64,000 nucleotides of DNA from Nageia nagi (lineage: Eukaryota; Pinophyta), in the NCBI GenBank assembly GCA_050084985.1, contig JBITNC010000001.1, forward strand, positions 99,076,001 through 99,140,000. Reading direction: 5' to 3'. Positions 1 to 11,488 of this stretch are shown one piece after another. Both the position numbers and the translations under genes were made by a program. Each line of letters opens with the position of its first letter. The stretch's first letter is position 1. Below the pieces are notes generated by a model, which was given only the letters and a program-made list of their open reading frames with translations, ran no database searches and was not told the origin of the DNA.

Positions 1-479
1 CAAAATTTGACTAACTTTAACTTTATTAAGAGTAAATCATTTACCTTTTTGTAGGATGTTTCTTTGTATTTATGGGCTACCTCTTGCACCTTGGCCAATA
101 TAGAATTTGAACTCTAAAAATATGAAGATATTTTTATCTACATATAGGACCATGCGTGATGCAAACTTCATTATATCATTAGCTACCTTATTGATGGAGA
201 ATTGAAATTATTCTTCTATTAATAAGGTACCATCTTATCTCTAAAATTTTGGTACTCCCTTTAAGGCCAAAGTAGCCAAATCTTCTTCCATTTATCCTAT
301 ATATTTATTGAGGTCTTCCTTATATTATCTTCCTTATATAATGAATTTATGTAAATATACAATACTTACCACCTAAATTATTATCATTTTTATATCTCCT
401 TCTTAGGATGCATTTAGCTACATATCAGAACATTGATTCATAATTTTAATATGATGCTTTATGCTTCCCTTTTCCTACT

Positions 480-3400
480 ATCAATAATGTCTTGGACTTT
501 ATGTAGATGGGGTAGACACACTGCTAAATCATTCCACCTACATAATATATATTCTTTCATCCAAGATAGGCCCTTAAGGTCTTAAGTGATCTTTACCAAT
601 ATTTATGTTTTAAATTATCTAACATAGTGGCATTGAATTTAGTTTTTTGATGTTGGGATATGATTCATTAGTTTAGAGAAGTGATATTCTCATCTTTTGG
701 TGCAACCATATTATCTTGATTGACAAGCTCTACATCTCTTTATGCAATCTCCCTTCTCCTAGATGCTACCTTTACCTCTTTTTGAGACAAGTCATTATTT
801 TTGGCCACTATTTCAATATCCTTTTAAAATATGAGGGTGGTATTAGATTTGATGTCATCATCCTTATAAAAATATTTTTTATTCATGTCCTCTAGTTACT
901 TTTTTTCTCACCCAATTATGCTACTTTTGCATTTGGGGCATCTTCTTTCAGCTTTAGGTATTTGTTGGATGGATCCTAATTCAATATAAAAGTCAAACCA
1001 TTGAATTTATTAGACAATGCTTTGATTTGATCTTGTATATTATTTAATTTTCTAGATAAAAGGGTATTAGTTTCAACTTACTTCTTGAATTTAGCCTTGC
1101 ATTTGATGGCATCACTCTTCACCAAGTCTACAAAGTTCTAGAGGAACTTGTTATTATCCTATAGGGATATGCTAGAATAATCCAACTCAATGGATGTGTT
1201 GATCAAACCTTGTGGGGCTCCTCCCAAGGTTGCATCTTGAGTAACAACCATGTTTAATTTATTCCCTTTTAGATTAATCTAGATCATAATCTTGATCTAA
1301 CCTTTTGGATTTAGAATGTTCTTTATTTTCTTTTTCTCCAAATTTTCTTGTCACTTTTGTATTTGCTAGTATTGCTAGAAAATGGTCTGAGTTGAGACCT
1401 ATTGGACTACAATAGAAATAAATGGTAAGATTATCATCAGAGTATGCATTTATTTAGAATATGTGGTGGTAACAATGAATTTAGTAGCTTGAAGTATATT
1501 TTGTATTTGGGTTTACACTATAGGAATTTCTATAATTTTTTCAACTATGGGTTGGAAGATCAAATTAGTGATAGGTGATGCATGTATGAATTATAATATG
1601 GTTTGAGATGAAAATGGAGAAGATAATATTTGTATTTGATCAAGGTTTGGAGAGTTTTGTAATGTAATATTGAATTGATTTTATGGAGGAGTAGCTATAG
1701 AAGAATTGTTAAGTAAAGGAGGTGGAGGTATTGGAATGTGTGTACTTGATGTTCTAATAGTAGGATCATTAGATATCCTCTACTTCAATATTTTGTACTT
1801 ATTTGGGCTCTCTTTCTCTCTATGGTGGTGAAACCTCTTTCTCTTTAGTACTTATTGAGAAGGACCAAGTTTATGCCCCTTATGGTTCTTCTTGTGTTGA
1901 GATTCCTTCCATCGATGATTTCTCCTTTGACTTATTAGGCTCCTGTGCCTCTTTTTCATCCTCTTAATATTCTTACCCACCAAATTCTACACCTTCATAT
2001 TTCTCATCCTCATTTTATTGATTGTATAAGGTACTAAATTTTTTTCCAACACATTATCCATAAGCAATAATTTTGGTGTTGGATTCAATCATGTACTAGA
2101 TGAAAGTGTATTATTTCATAGTTGACCAAATGCTATCCCTTAGGTGTTTTATTAGTGATATTCCCAACACCAACTTTGTAGGTTTAAATTTCTTTAGCTC
2201 AAAGTAAAAATACCTCCAAGAAGGAATATATTTGACAATAGTGCCCTTGTTCTCACTTGTTCCTCCATTTTTCTATTTTTGGTGTAGAACTATTATTGTA
2301 CTTATTATGCATCTTGTTCATAGGTGTTATCTTCTCTAGAAAAATATTATTCGATTCATACTCCCATGCATCTAAAATCTCTTGCAACATGATACCAAGT
2401 GACCTTATTTTTATTTATGCATGTACATCCTTTTATCTTATAATAATATCTTAGTAAGTGAAGAGTAGACTATATAATAAAGCTTTCTTGGTTCTTGTTC
2501 CTCACTTTGTATATAAATAATATAAATATTAGAAAAAATCTACCCTAAATAATCAATATGTGATTTAGAATGGGAGAAATATTAGATTTTATCCAAATTC
2601 ATATAACCTAATAAATGTGTGGCTAGGTGTGAATTACCAATCTTATTTCTCTATAGTTTGAGTTTGTAAGGCTATTTGTGCTTGGATTGATAGCCAAGGT
2701 ATGAAAAAACTTGAAATTAAAGATAGGGCCAAAGCAAGGAAATGGTCCAAAAAGTTATAGTAGTTTCCAAATGATCTCAACATGTACATCTATTCATCAA
2801 TAGGGAATGATGCTCTATTTTGCTCTTTCATGTTCAAGCGTATCTGAGTGAATTATCGATGATTATGATAAAGAATTAGCTAGAAAATGTATGATACATA
2901 AGAGAATACCCCTATTTTCCCTTATGGCTACTATAATCATAGAAATAACCATTTACAAATAATTCCTAAAGCTTTCTATGGAGAATTATTCCTTAGCCAT
3001 TTTAGTGTAAACCTTATTAGAGTTTTTGCTTAGCCAAATGAGTATTTTATCAACATAATAGACTCTTTTCTCCCCTATATGTGTGTAAATCATCCTTGGG
3101 GATTGGAATGCTTTCACTATGGCTTTTTATATGAAATCATTTATCATATGCCCATTTGCATTCCTCACAACTCTTTCCTTAGGACTAGAAAATTCCTAAA
3201 CTCATTAAATTAATTTAGCTGCAAGGTGATGTCTCTTGAGAATAAACCAATACAATAGCCTATTATTTGGGGATGTTTGAATGATGTTGGCATTATCTTA
3301 AGAACCTAGGGTATAAACTATACCTTTTAGATTTATGTGAGATCCTATTATCTGGATATCTTTGATTCCTTCCAATGTATCATCCCATTTGATCACCTTA

Positions 3401-3646
3401 TTTTCTTTTTACTTCTTCATGGTGATTATCAATATCTCTATGGATGTATCTTAATTTTTTATTTTCCCTTTATCTTTATCTCACTTTATGCTCATATTTT
3501 GTATCCTAGTTTGTATAGACTACAAATTTCTTTGATATCCTATGTCATGTCACCTCGTTTTCACTATTCTTGGCTCACCTATTTCTACAAGTCTCAGATA
3601 CTTTGTATTGAAACTTTACATGCAAAAATGGATAATGTCTTGAGAA
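480..3646 (-). pseudogene. Decayed long accessory reading frame of element D, downstream of integrase
   Basis: The minus strand holds a long frame, with a few shifts, broken almost only by TAG or TAA codons at places where glutamine fits. From N to C it shows a basic/hydrophobic part (about 3640-2450), a strongly acidic Glu/Lys-rich linker (about 2020-1780), a Pro/Gln/Ser-rich stretch (about 1765-1560), and a long charged, coiled-coil-like tail (about 1250-650). Short readable blocks include TLYNQ and EGVEFGG (linker) and QDATLGGAP and KYLKLKEDAP (tail). I do not recognise the family. It lies on the same strand as D's pol genes, after integrase, which is where plant Ty3 elements carry extra or env-like frames. 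No clear membrane segment supports an env protein. The order of segments looks like a real protein rather than chance. Confidence 0.5.
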
Positions 3647-3651
3647 GTGGG

Positions 3652-4198
3652 TGTTGAAACTTGAGTTCAATTCTTGAAGTCAAATCTCTTTTAATTTTAG
3701 ATTCTTCTATTATGCCAGTGCAAGAACTTGCATAAGTGTTAATGCTCATATCAATGTCATTGCTTACATCAACATAAACTACCACACCAACACCAACTCT
3801 ACCTTTTTCTTTTCATTTTATGTGTGGTGTTTCATTTCCTATTTTATAAGAAGTATTAATGTTTAATCTTTTGGTGTTTCCTATTCCACAAAGTTCTAGA
3901 ATTTCTCATTCGAGTGTATATGTTAATTTATTTTATTTGGAGATAGTTTAAGGTTCAATATTGGATTCTTTGTGTGTAGGTTGGTGTGAGAGGAAAAGTG
4001 AGTTTGGTATGTTGGGTGAGGGTATCTAACAAAAATCCATTCCATATTATAACTATTTGATTCTAGTATTAATATATATAATTCCATTTTGAGATTGCTC
4101 CATTATTGATTCAAATTTATGACTTTGTATTTTTTATATTATTGAATATTGATGAATGTATGAATATTTGAGTTTATTGAATCTATTCATATTTTTCA
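3652..4198 (+). repeat. 5' LTR of element A (547 bp)
   Basis: It starts TGTTGAAAC and ends TTCA, two bases before the primer site. It matches 6788-7240 plus 34675-34793 along its whole length, including the block around 'tatgttgggtgaggg'. It preserves the pre-insertion sequence of the site where B later landed in the 3' LTR: a single aattc at 4080-4084. Confidence 0.88.
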
Positions 4199-4200
4199 TA

Positions 4201-4212
4201 TGGTATTAGAGC
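4201..4212 (+). other. Primer-binding site of element A
   Basis: The sequence tggtattagagc differs by one C-to-T change from tggtatcagagc, the complement of the 3' end of plant initiator tRNA-Met used by copia elements. It lies two bases after the 5' LTR. Confidence 0.85.
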
Positions 4213-4360
4213 TAGTAAGATTAAATTTGGTTTGATTTGATGGGTTTGAGAAAGATTGGTAGATTGGAGAGTTAGAGTAAACTTGTGGTGATCTTGGAAA
4301 TAATTTTATAAAATTATTTTTTGGTTGATTATTCATATGGTTTCTTGTTTCTCTGGTGTA

Positions 4361-4675
4361 ATGGCTTTTAACACTAACTTCTTTCGACTACCTGTATTTG
4401 ATGGAAAGCATTTTGATTTTTGGATCATAAAAATGGAGATATTTTTGATGAGTAAAGGCATATAGTAAATTATTAAAGATGGGTATCTTGAATGTGAAGA
4501 TTAGAGCTCTCTTAAAGGAGAGGAAGGAAGATTGAAGAAAGAGGAACAACATTTAAATTGTTTGGCTCTTTTTGACATTAGAAAAAGTATGAATAACAAT
4601 ATTTTGCCACTTATTGCATGTTGTAGGATAACTTGGGAAGCATGGAAAATATTGAAATATTATTTTTGGGGGTGA
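4361..4675 (+). pseudogene. Copia gag N-terminal fragment of element A
   Basis: The ATG at 4361 opens a frame starting MAFNTNFFRLPVFDGKHF, followed by FWIIKMEIFL, the N-terminal signature of plant copia gag (DUF4219/UBN2 type). It continues into a recognisable 'SLKGEE', a 'LALFDI' block and 'TWEAWKILK'. In-frame stops interrupt it (TAG TAA where the family has Trp-Gln, and a further TAG). After about 105 codons the similarity ends without the rest of gag. No zinc knuckle or pol follows. The protein would have been a capsid-like part of the particle in the cytoplasm. This copy cannot make it. Confidence 0.8.
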
Positions 4676-4829
4676 TAAAATCACTCCATAAAATGTTTGT
4701 TTTATGAGAAAATAGAAATATTTTTGTTCCATATTTGAGAAAATAGTAGAAAAGAAGAAGAAAAATCCATTATTGTTATTGTTATAGATTGAATTGTTAG
4801 AGAACTTAAAGAGTACATTCATGAAGATA

Positions 4830-6200
4830 CTTGACTTAAAAATATTATTCTAGAATTTTTTGTAGATACTTGGCTTAAAAATTATAATATTTCTTATGGA
4901 AGTGATGTTTGTGATGAAGGTGCAAGTATTAAAGACTCTCTATAAAGAGATAATGAAGATGTTGGAGTTCCTCCAAAGGGGGAGAAAAGTGAAGAAAAAT
5001 GTTGTGTGATAGAATATCATCTTGATGACCACTCATATGGAGTGGATATGGATATTTATACAAAGAATATTTTAGAATAATATTTTGAAGAAGAAGTTGC
5101 AATTGTATATTAGTTTGAAGATCATTCAAAAGAAGGGAATTATTATTTTGAAAAGGCTTACCCATATTTTAAAGATGAATCAAATTTTATACACATGGAG
5201 GAGAGTTGGAATGAAGATCATTATTCAAGAATGGAGATAATTATTTTGAAAAGGTTGATGTAAATTTTGAAGAACCAATGCTCATGAAAGAGTGTTGTAT
5301 TGAAGATGGTTGCTTTGTAAAATCATATTTACATATTGGAGAAGAATCACTCATAATAGAGTATTTATTTGAAGACCATGGGATGGATATGTATTTTGTA
5401 AAATCAAATTTTTAAGATACTCTTCTAGAGAAGACCATGGTATATCCATTGTGGGATTCTTGATAATATTTTATTGATAAAAATGAGGTAAAAACTATTT
5501 GAATATTCTTAATTTTTTTCTTGAGAAAGTAAAGAGTACAGTTTTTTTTTTATTGAAGAGGCATTCATTAATGATACTCATGGTGTGACAATAGTGGGAA
5601 CTAATTTTTTAAAGAGTGTGGAGCATGAAAATTATCTTTGAGAGGTATTGTATGGATCTTATGGAACTAAAAATAGTTTTGTAAAAAATAAATATTATAT
5701 TTGTAAAAACAATGTGTGGAGTAGTTATAAATGATTTTTTGTGTTGTAAGGTAGATTTGTACTATTCAAATGATATTTGTTTTGTTGAAATGACTCCAAA
5801 GAGTGCATTTGCAATAAAATAAACACATTTATAGTAGTATGAAGAGTCGAATAAAGGTAAATGAAGATGATAAATCTTATTTGTGTGAAGAAGCACCTTA
5901 GAGCACCCTTTTTATGAGGGAGAATGTTGTTGTTAAAGAAACAAAGAAAAAGAATAGTAAAAATTTGCATCACTATGGCACAAGGGACTCTAATCCATCC
6001 TACAAAAGAGAAGGTGATGATTTTTGTAGATTTTCTCATTTATTTTATGTTGAGAAAGTTTGTGCAAAATATTGAATGTATTGCAAAGGCATCATTGGGA
6101 GCTTATGTTTGTAAGAAAAAAGTGAAATTTGATTTATGTGTAAATATATTCTTACAAAAGTATTTTATACAATAGTATGAACTTGAAGACCTCCATTAGA
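4830..6200 (+). pseudogene. Acidic decayed frame filling the pol position of element A
   Basis: The plus strand reads as a Glu/Asp/Tyr-rich frame with recurring short units such as FEDH, YFEK and EDH. Examples are CVIEYHLDDHSYGVDMD near 5010-5050, then EEEVAIVY and FEDHS near 5090-5130, and EYLFEDHGMDMYFVKSNF near 5360-5415. Stops are TAA or TAG where Gln would fit, and at least one shift lies near 5230. A more basic segment follows (about 5915-6000). I recognise no family. It could be a degenerate gag C-terminus or an unrelated captured frame. Its position after a gag fragment and before the purine tract argues that it moved with the element. Confidence 0.4.
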
Positions 6201-6776
6201 AGGGGGATTGCAAATAAATTTAATATAATATTTTAATATTGAAGGACCATCCATTTTTCACAAGTGTGGGAATTCATATCCATATGGAGATGTTTGTATG
6301 GGGTAGTCATTTGTTGGTTGTACATTTTTGTTGGAGGAGAAGTTTTTATCTTGAAGAGTAATTTTGGTAAGTTGCATTTGTAGTGAATAAAGTTTAGGCC
6401 ACTATGTTTTGTATTATTTGTGTGAAAGTGTGTGAATTTGTATTATGGTTTGATAAGATGGTTTAGTTTGTAAATTTCTCATTTAGAGAATGGTTTGATG
6501 TATGTGATGATAACTTTGATTACTCATAGAGCACCTTTGTAAATAATGTGAATTTTGATGAAAATAATACTTTTGATGAATGAGGAGTTTGTCATCAAAA
6601 GGAACCCATATTTTTCTTGTAGGTGAAAACAAGCATGAAGGAGAACAACTCATTTGAAAAGCAAAAGTTTGGAGAGTGCCCAAATCAAAATTTTCAACTT
6701 TTACAATTTTTGTTATAAAATTAGAAAGTTTGGAGAGTGCCAAAATCAAACTTCATTCTTGTGTTCTTTTAGCATC

Positions 6777-6787
6777 AAGTGGGAGAA
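6777..6787 (+). other. Polypurine tract of element A
   Basis: The purine run aagtgggagaa directly precedes the 3' LTR start at 6788, as expected for plus-strand priming. Confidence 0.75.
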
Positions 6788-7162
6788 TTTTAAAACTTGA
6801 GCTCACTTAATGAAGTCAAATATCTCTTTCAAGTTTAGATTCTTTTGTTATATAAACACAAATGCTCATGTAAACATCATATCATGTTATAGTGTTAGTG
6901 CTACCATTTTTATCATTTTATGTGAGGTATTTCATTTGCTATTTCTAGGAAGTGTTAGGGTTTAATCTTTTAGTTTTTCATATTCCAAAATATTCTAGAA
7001 TTTCTTATTTGAGTGTATATATTCATTTATTTTTTCCAAGGATAGTTTAAGCTTCAAAATTGTATTCTTTATATATAGCTTAGTGTGATATGCCAAGTGA
7101 GTATGGTATGTTGGGTGAGGGTTCATAATAGAACTCCATTCCAGATTGTAACTATTTGAATT

Positions 7163-7233
<71 letters not shown>

Positions 7234-7240
7234 ACAATTC
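6788..7240 (+). repeat. 3' LTR of element A, first part
   Basis: This matches 3652-4084 of the 5' LTR. The first two bases are TT instead of TG. The copy is cut at 7240 by insertion of B and resumes at 34675. It carries a long TA run that the 5' LTR lacks. Confidence 0.85.
7172..7231. repeat. (TA)n microsatellite inside the 3' LTR of A
   Basis: About 60 bases of almost pure TA. The matching place in the 5' LTR (about 4071-4080) holds only a few TA units, so this run expanded after A inserted. Confidence 0.9.
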
Positions 7241-8083
7241 TATCATACCTAAAAAGTAACCTTGTTATCAAACAAACATAAGACATGTTGCAACCAAAAC
7301 ATTTATTTATTACTCTTGATAAGATCTCAAAATGATTATAAATAATGAATTTGTTTCAATTTATTACCTTGCAAAAATTGATTTTTACAAAAGAATGATA
7401 AAGGCCTTTGTAGGCCTTATCTTGGTGTTTGCAAGCTTCAAGGATTGTGTTTTGAAACCTATAGGAAGAAAATTGGCTCTTTTTATTCTCTTAAAGTCTT
7501 CAATACTCTTTCTAATAAGTTTATCTTCTTTGTACCTATTGACCCTACACACATGCAAACAAAAAACTCATCAAACATACATGTTCATACCATAAAATTA
7601 GTATAAAATTAGCATAAATTAGCATATAGAATGTAAAATAATAATGCATCTAACTCAATAAAACTTGAATGTATTTTGACAAAGTAACCTTGCATTCAAA
7701 TTGGGTCCCTTTGCTTCATGGATGAAGGTTTTATTTATAGATTTTGGAAATAGGAAAAGTTTTAAATTTTGGAGACAAAAATCTAGATAGAAAAGCCTAT
7801 CTAGCTTTTTCATGGTTGTGATCTAAAGTAGCAATGCATGGGATGGATAATGAGTCATATGTTATCCTTAATTTATTTCCAATATGCTTTAGATGTTGCC
7901 ATTTTTATTTTTATTTTTCCAACTTTAGAATCACTGATGTCCAAGTACCACACACTAGCGATTGGTTAGAGTTATTGGCATCCAAAGTTGGATGCTACCA
8001 TTTGGCAGACTATAGTAAAATTTTTAATTTACTTTACTTTTTTCATTCTTCTTTCATCTATCAAAAGTTTTTGGGTATCTACA
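7241..8083 (-). repeat. 3' LTR of element B
   Basis: It matches 33847-34674 from 'tatcata..' to '..tctaca'. By eye the agreement is about 80 percent in aligned stretches. The end at 8083 abuts ttctacccctttttg, which on the minus strand is a purine-rich tract (about 8084-8100). Confidence 0.85.
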
Positions 8084-9560
8084 TTCTACCCCTTTTTGAA
8101 TTATCCACCAATTTGTAAGTAGAGGATAATTAAAAAACTTACCTTTTAGAAGGGGGGTATGTTCAAATTTGTTGACTTGTATTTTTGACTTTTAGTCAAT
8201 GTTTTGGATTAACCTATTATCTATGAATAAGTTAGATTTGATTAATTGAATTATGACTAAATTAATTTTTTGGTCTTTTATGTTTGATGTATTTTGAAAG
8301 TAGTATGGTTATATTATCAAAGTGAAACTTGTTCGTATCACTATATTGTGTGCTATTTGTGGAAGGTACATGATGAGTCTTAGTTTCATCAAACATATGT
8401 TGGAGCTAGCATGTGATAAATAAGTTACCTTGTGAATATAATATTTTGATAGTTCTACTTTTGGTCCTAGTAGTTAGGTTACATGATGATCTTGCATAAA
8501 ATTTTATTCAATGTTTTTAGTCATATCTAAACCCATCCTTCTATCTATCAAAAGAAGGGTCATTTTTTGAATTTGGAATTACTCAAGAGTTTTAGGTTCT
8601 TCAAAATAGTTGGCATTGGTCAAGTTAACAAGTGAAAAACTTATTCCTTTTATCTTTGACACATTTTTTAGTTTTTAGGGTTTATATATATATATTAGAA
8701 TAATGTGAGGCATTAATGATAGTCTTCTTGATGTTACCTCTCAAGGGACCCCAAGTACACATTTCTCATCTAGATTTCTTGTACTAGAAAAATTTGAGTA
8801 TTTTTTGTATCTTGTTATCAGTCTAAACTAAAATAGAAAGAGAACCTACGTATTTGTATATTTTTTGTTCATATTTGGTTATTTTTTATCTTAATTATGA
8901 ACTACAAAGAGGACTTAAATATTTTTACTCATTTTTGAATTTTTAATTTTTTGAGTACTTTCATGTTATTATGGGTCATTGATGACTGGTTTGGATCATT
9001 GATGTCTTAAGGAAATTGCTAACGTCTGACTTAAAATCATTGGCATTCTTGGTCAAATTCAAAATAAAAAGATAAAGTGACTTATCATTTTCTAATTTAT
9101 TTGTATACTTTTTAGAGCTTTGTCACTCTTTTGCTCCCTTTTTCATGGTTGACCTATTTATTTGCCATCCTATCATGCTTTATGGGTCAAGATGCCACCA
9201 AGGAGGAGGTAAACTATCTGGATGAGGCCAATCAAAGAAGAGGTAAGGTTTTAAAATATTTCCTTTTTGGTTTTTTGCTTGATATATCAATTTTAATGCT
9301 TAATTTAAAAATAGAAACTATAGTAGTTATTTTTATAATTAAACACTTTTAAACCATTTTTTAATTTTTGTTTGATTTCAAGTGTTTTTGTTGATTTTTT
9401 CAAATTTTAGCTATGATCATTAACCAAAGCCAAAGGGATTTAGAATCATTAATGTTCAGCTAGTAGAAGATAATGATTTCATAACATGGTTACCAATCAT
9501 TAGTGTTCTAAAACCCTAATTATTTTTTTGAATACTTAGCTTGATTAATTTGCTTCTTAG
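8084..9560. other. Element B interior between 3' LTR and antisense frame
   Basis: AT-rich, no frame recognised. Near its right end a short plus-strand frame starts at the ATG at 9182 and ends at a good splice donor (gtaagg at 9243). It could be a first exon of the antisense mobile-domain frame, but the phase to the next plausible acceptor (9559-9560) does not fit cleanly, so I leave it open. Confidence 0.35.
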
Positions 9561-11488
9561 TTTTGGGACATCTTTGAGCTTAGAGGCTATCATCCCACCA
9601 TTTTATAGGAAGGATATCATTTTATTATCACTATAGATCATACTTTATTTCAAATTATGTTATTTAGAGTTGGACCCTACATGGGCTGTATCCATTGGGA
9701 GTACCTTTTCTTAGTAGCATTGCTTGAGAGGTGGGCCTCCATCACTTCTACCTTTCATCTCTCAATAGGGGAGATGACTATTACCATGGAGGACATTCAC
9801 CATCTATATCAGTTACCCATTCATAGTCAGCACATTCAAAACATGATTGATAGGGATGATATTTTACCAATTATTTCCTACTTGTACATCATTAATAGAG
9901 TGGATGTGGTTGTGTTTGAGATCAGCTCAAGGGGTATCAAATATTATCAATACTGGTGGGATGATTAGTAGGGGAGTATCAAATTCTCTTTCTTGATGGG
10001 CATGATTATGTATTATTCACTACTTGATACTAATAATAGAAGATTTCCATGGTTACTATTATTGATTCTTGCAAACATAATGTAGTATGGTACCATTTAT
10101 GCATGGGCCCCCACTCTATTAGAATAGGTCTACATGTAGTTATTTTTCTATTCTTAGGGTCACACATCTTCATTGTACATGACTATCACTCTTAAAGCTT
10201 GGTCCTATGAGCATATCAATGTGGCTCACCCTCTAGTACTTCTAGTTCTAAGATTTGTACACATCCTACAAATCTAGCTTGGTACCATGAGGTGGAGGGA
10301 GGAATTCTATATTCCTCCTATTGAATATGTGCATCAAGACATTTAGTATAATTACATTATGTTTACTTGGATAATTCCTAATCATGTGAAGTTTATGACT
10401 TACCATTTATATCCAACATGGGATGAGCTCAAGGATGAGGTTATAGGGATAAGATAGGCTAGGGTTCTTAGTGGTTGATGGATTGAGTTTCTAGAGTTTT
10501 TTTAGTTTGATTATATCAAGCACCAATTTTCCCTTGTATGGAATATTCCTCTAGAGTCTATGAGGTATTAGTGAGAGGGGACTCTTCTTATTGATGGGGT
10601 TCATCCACTAGTATATGTTGAGCTTGATCTTACATAGGAGATGGCATTAGGGAAAGAGTCAACTAAAGATGATATAAGATTCACTAAGGCTTTTGCTACA
10701 TGGTGGTAGGTTGATATGAAGAGTGATGATGAGGAGTAAGGATGTAGGGTGTATTAGAGAGTAGAGGATCCCAATGTTGAGGTTAGAGTAGTAAAGGAGG
10801 TGGGGATATAGCCTATCACAAATGTTCATGAGGAGGCTGCACTAGGTGAGGAGGATATACAAGGTAAGGAGGTTAATGTTAGAGAGGAGGACAGACCTCC
10901 CACTTAGGTGCATATTATTGATGATTTATTAGGGGATATTTATGAGTTGTAATTCTAATTAGCTTAGGCTAACTCAGCTCACTATAGATACTAGGCTAAA
11001 AGAGATCACTATAGGTAGGAGAGAGATGAGGTTTGTGCCATGGTACATATGCTTCAGCAATAATAGGCTAGGGGAGCTAGTACTTTTGTAAGTGTTGATA
11101 ATTAGTCCTCATCTTTTATGAGAGATATTTGTTAGTAGGGGGACTATTACATGAGCATTATAGCTACTTGGTTGATTGGTGTCCTAGCTTTTTCTATTGG
11201 AATACAATATCCACTTCCTCCAATAGATTATATTCCAATATATATCAACACATTACCTATCGATACAACTAGAGTTGTAGAGGGGATGGCTAGTACTTAG
11301 GGTAAGCCATCCAAACTAGCATTATCTTGTAGTAAGAGTGTGACTATTGGGGTATCATCTCAATGTCCTGTTAGATCCTTTGAGCTACATAGAGTAGGTG
11401 ATATGAATCCTAGTAGTTAAATAGGGACCATGCATCTAGGCCAAGTTACATGAGATATTAGCTCTCATGAGGATGCCCCATTGGGATG
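9561..11488 (+). pseudogene. Antisense plant mobile domain (PMD, aminotransferase-like) frame in element B
   Basis: One reading frame can be followed without a frameshift from about 9561 to the TGA at 11486-11488, roughly 640 codons. The N-terminal half matches the plant mobile domain found in MAIN/MAIL proteins and in transposons. I see FELRGYHPTI, then LVALLERWASITSTFHL, GEMTITMEDIHHLYQLPI, and WREEFYIPP. The C-terminal half has an acidic linker (about 10720-10910) and a coiled-coil-like segment (about 10935-11060, ELQF and RDHYRQERDEV-like spacing). About 25 TAG, five TAA and three TGA codons interrupt the frame, mostly where Gln or Arg fits. It runs opposite to B's gag-pol, as antisense frames of Tat elements do. 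Host PMD proteins act in gene and transposon silencing. What an element-borne one does is unknown. This copy is dead. Confidence 0.8.

Noticed and set aside
3337-3657. A 106-codon plus-strand frame
   Set aside because: It is opposite the decayed accessory frame of D, is Phe/Tyr/Leu-rich as expected from AT-rich DNA, and runs into the LTR of A.
9561-11488. TAG used as a glutamine codon (changed genetic code)
   Set aside because: The MYB gene and element C follow the standard code, and the TAG excess fits C-to-T decay of CAG. A code change is not needed.
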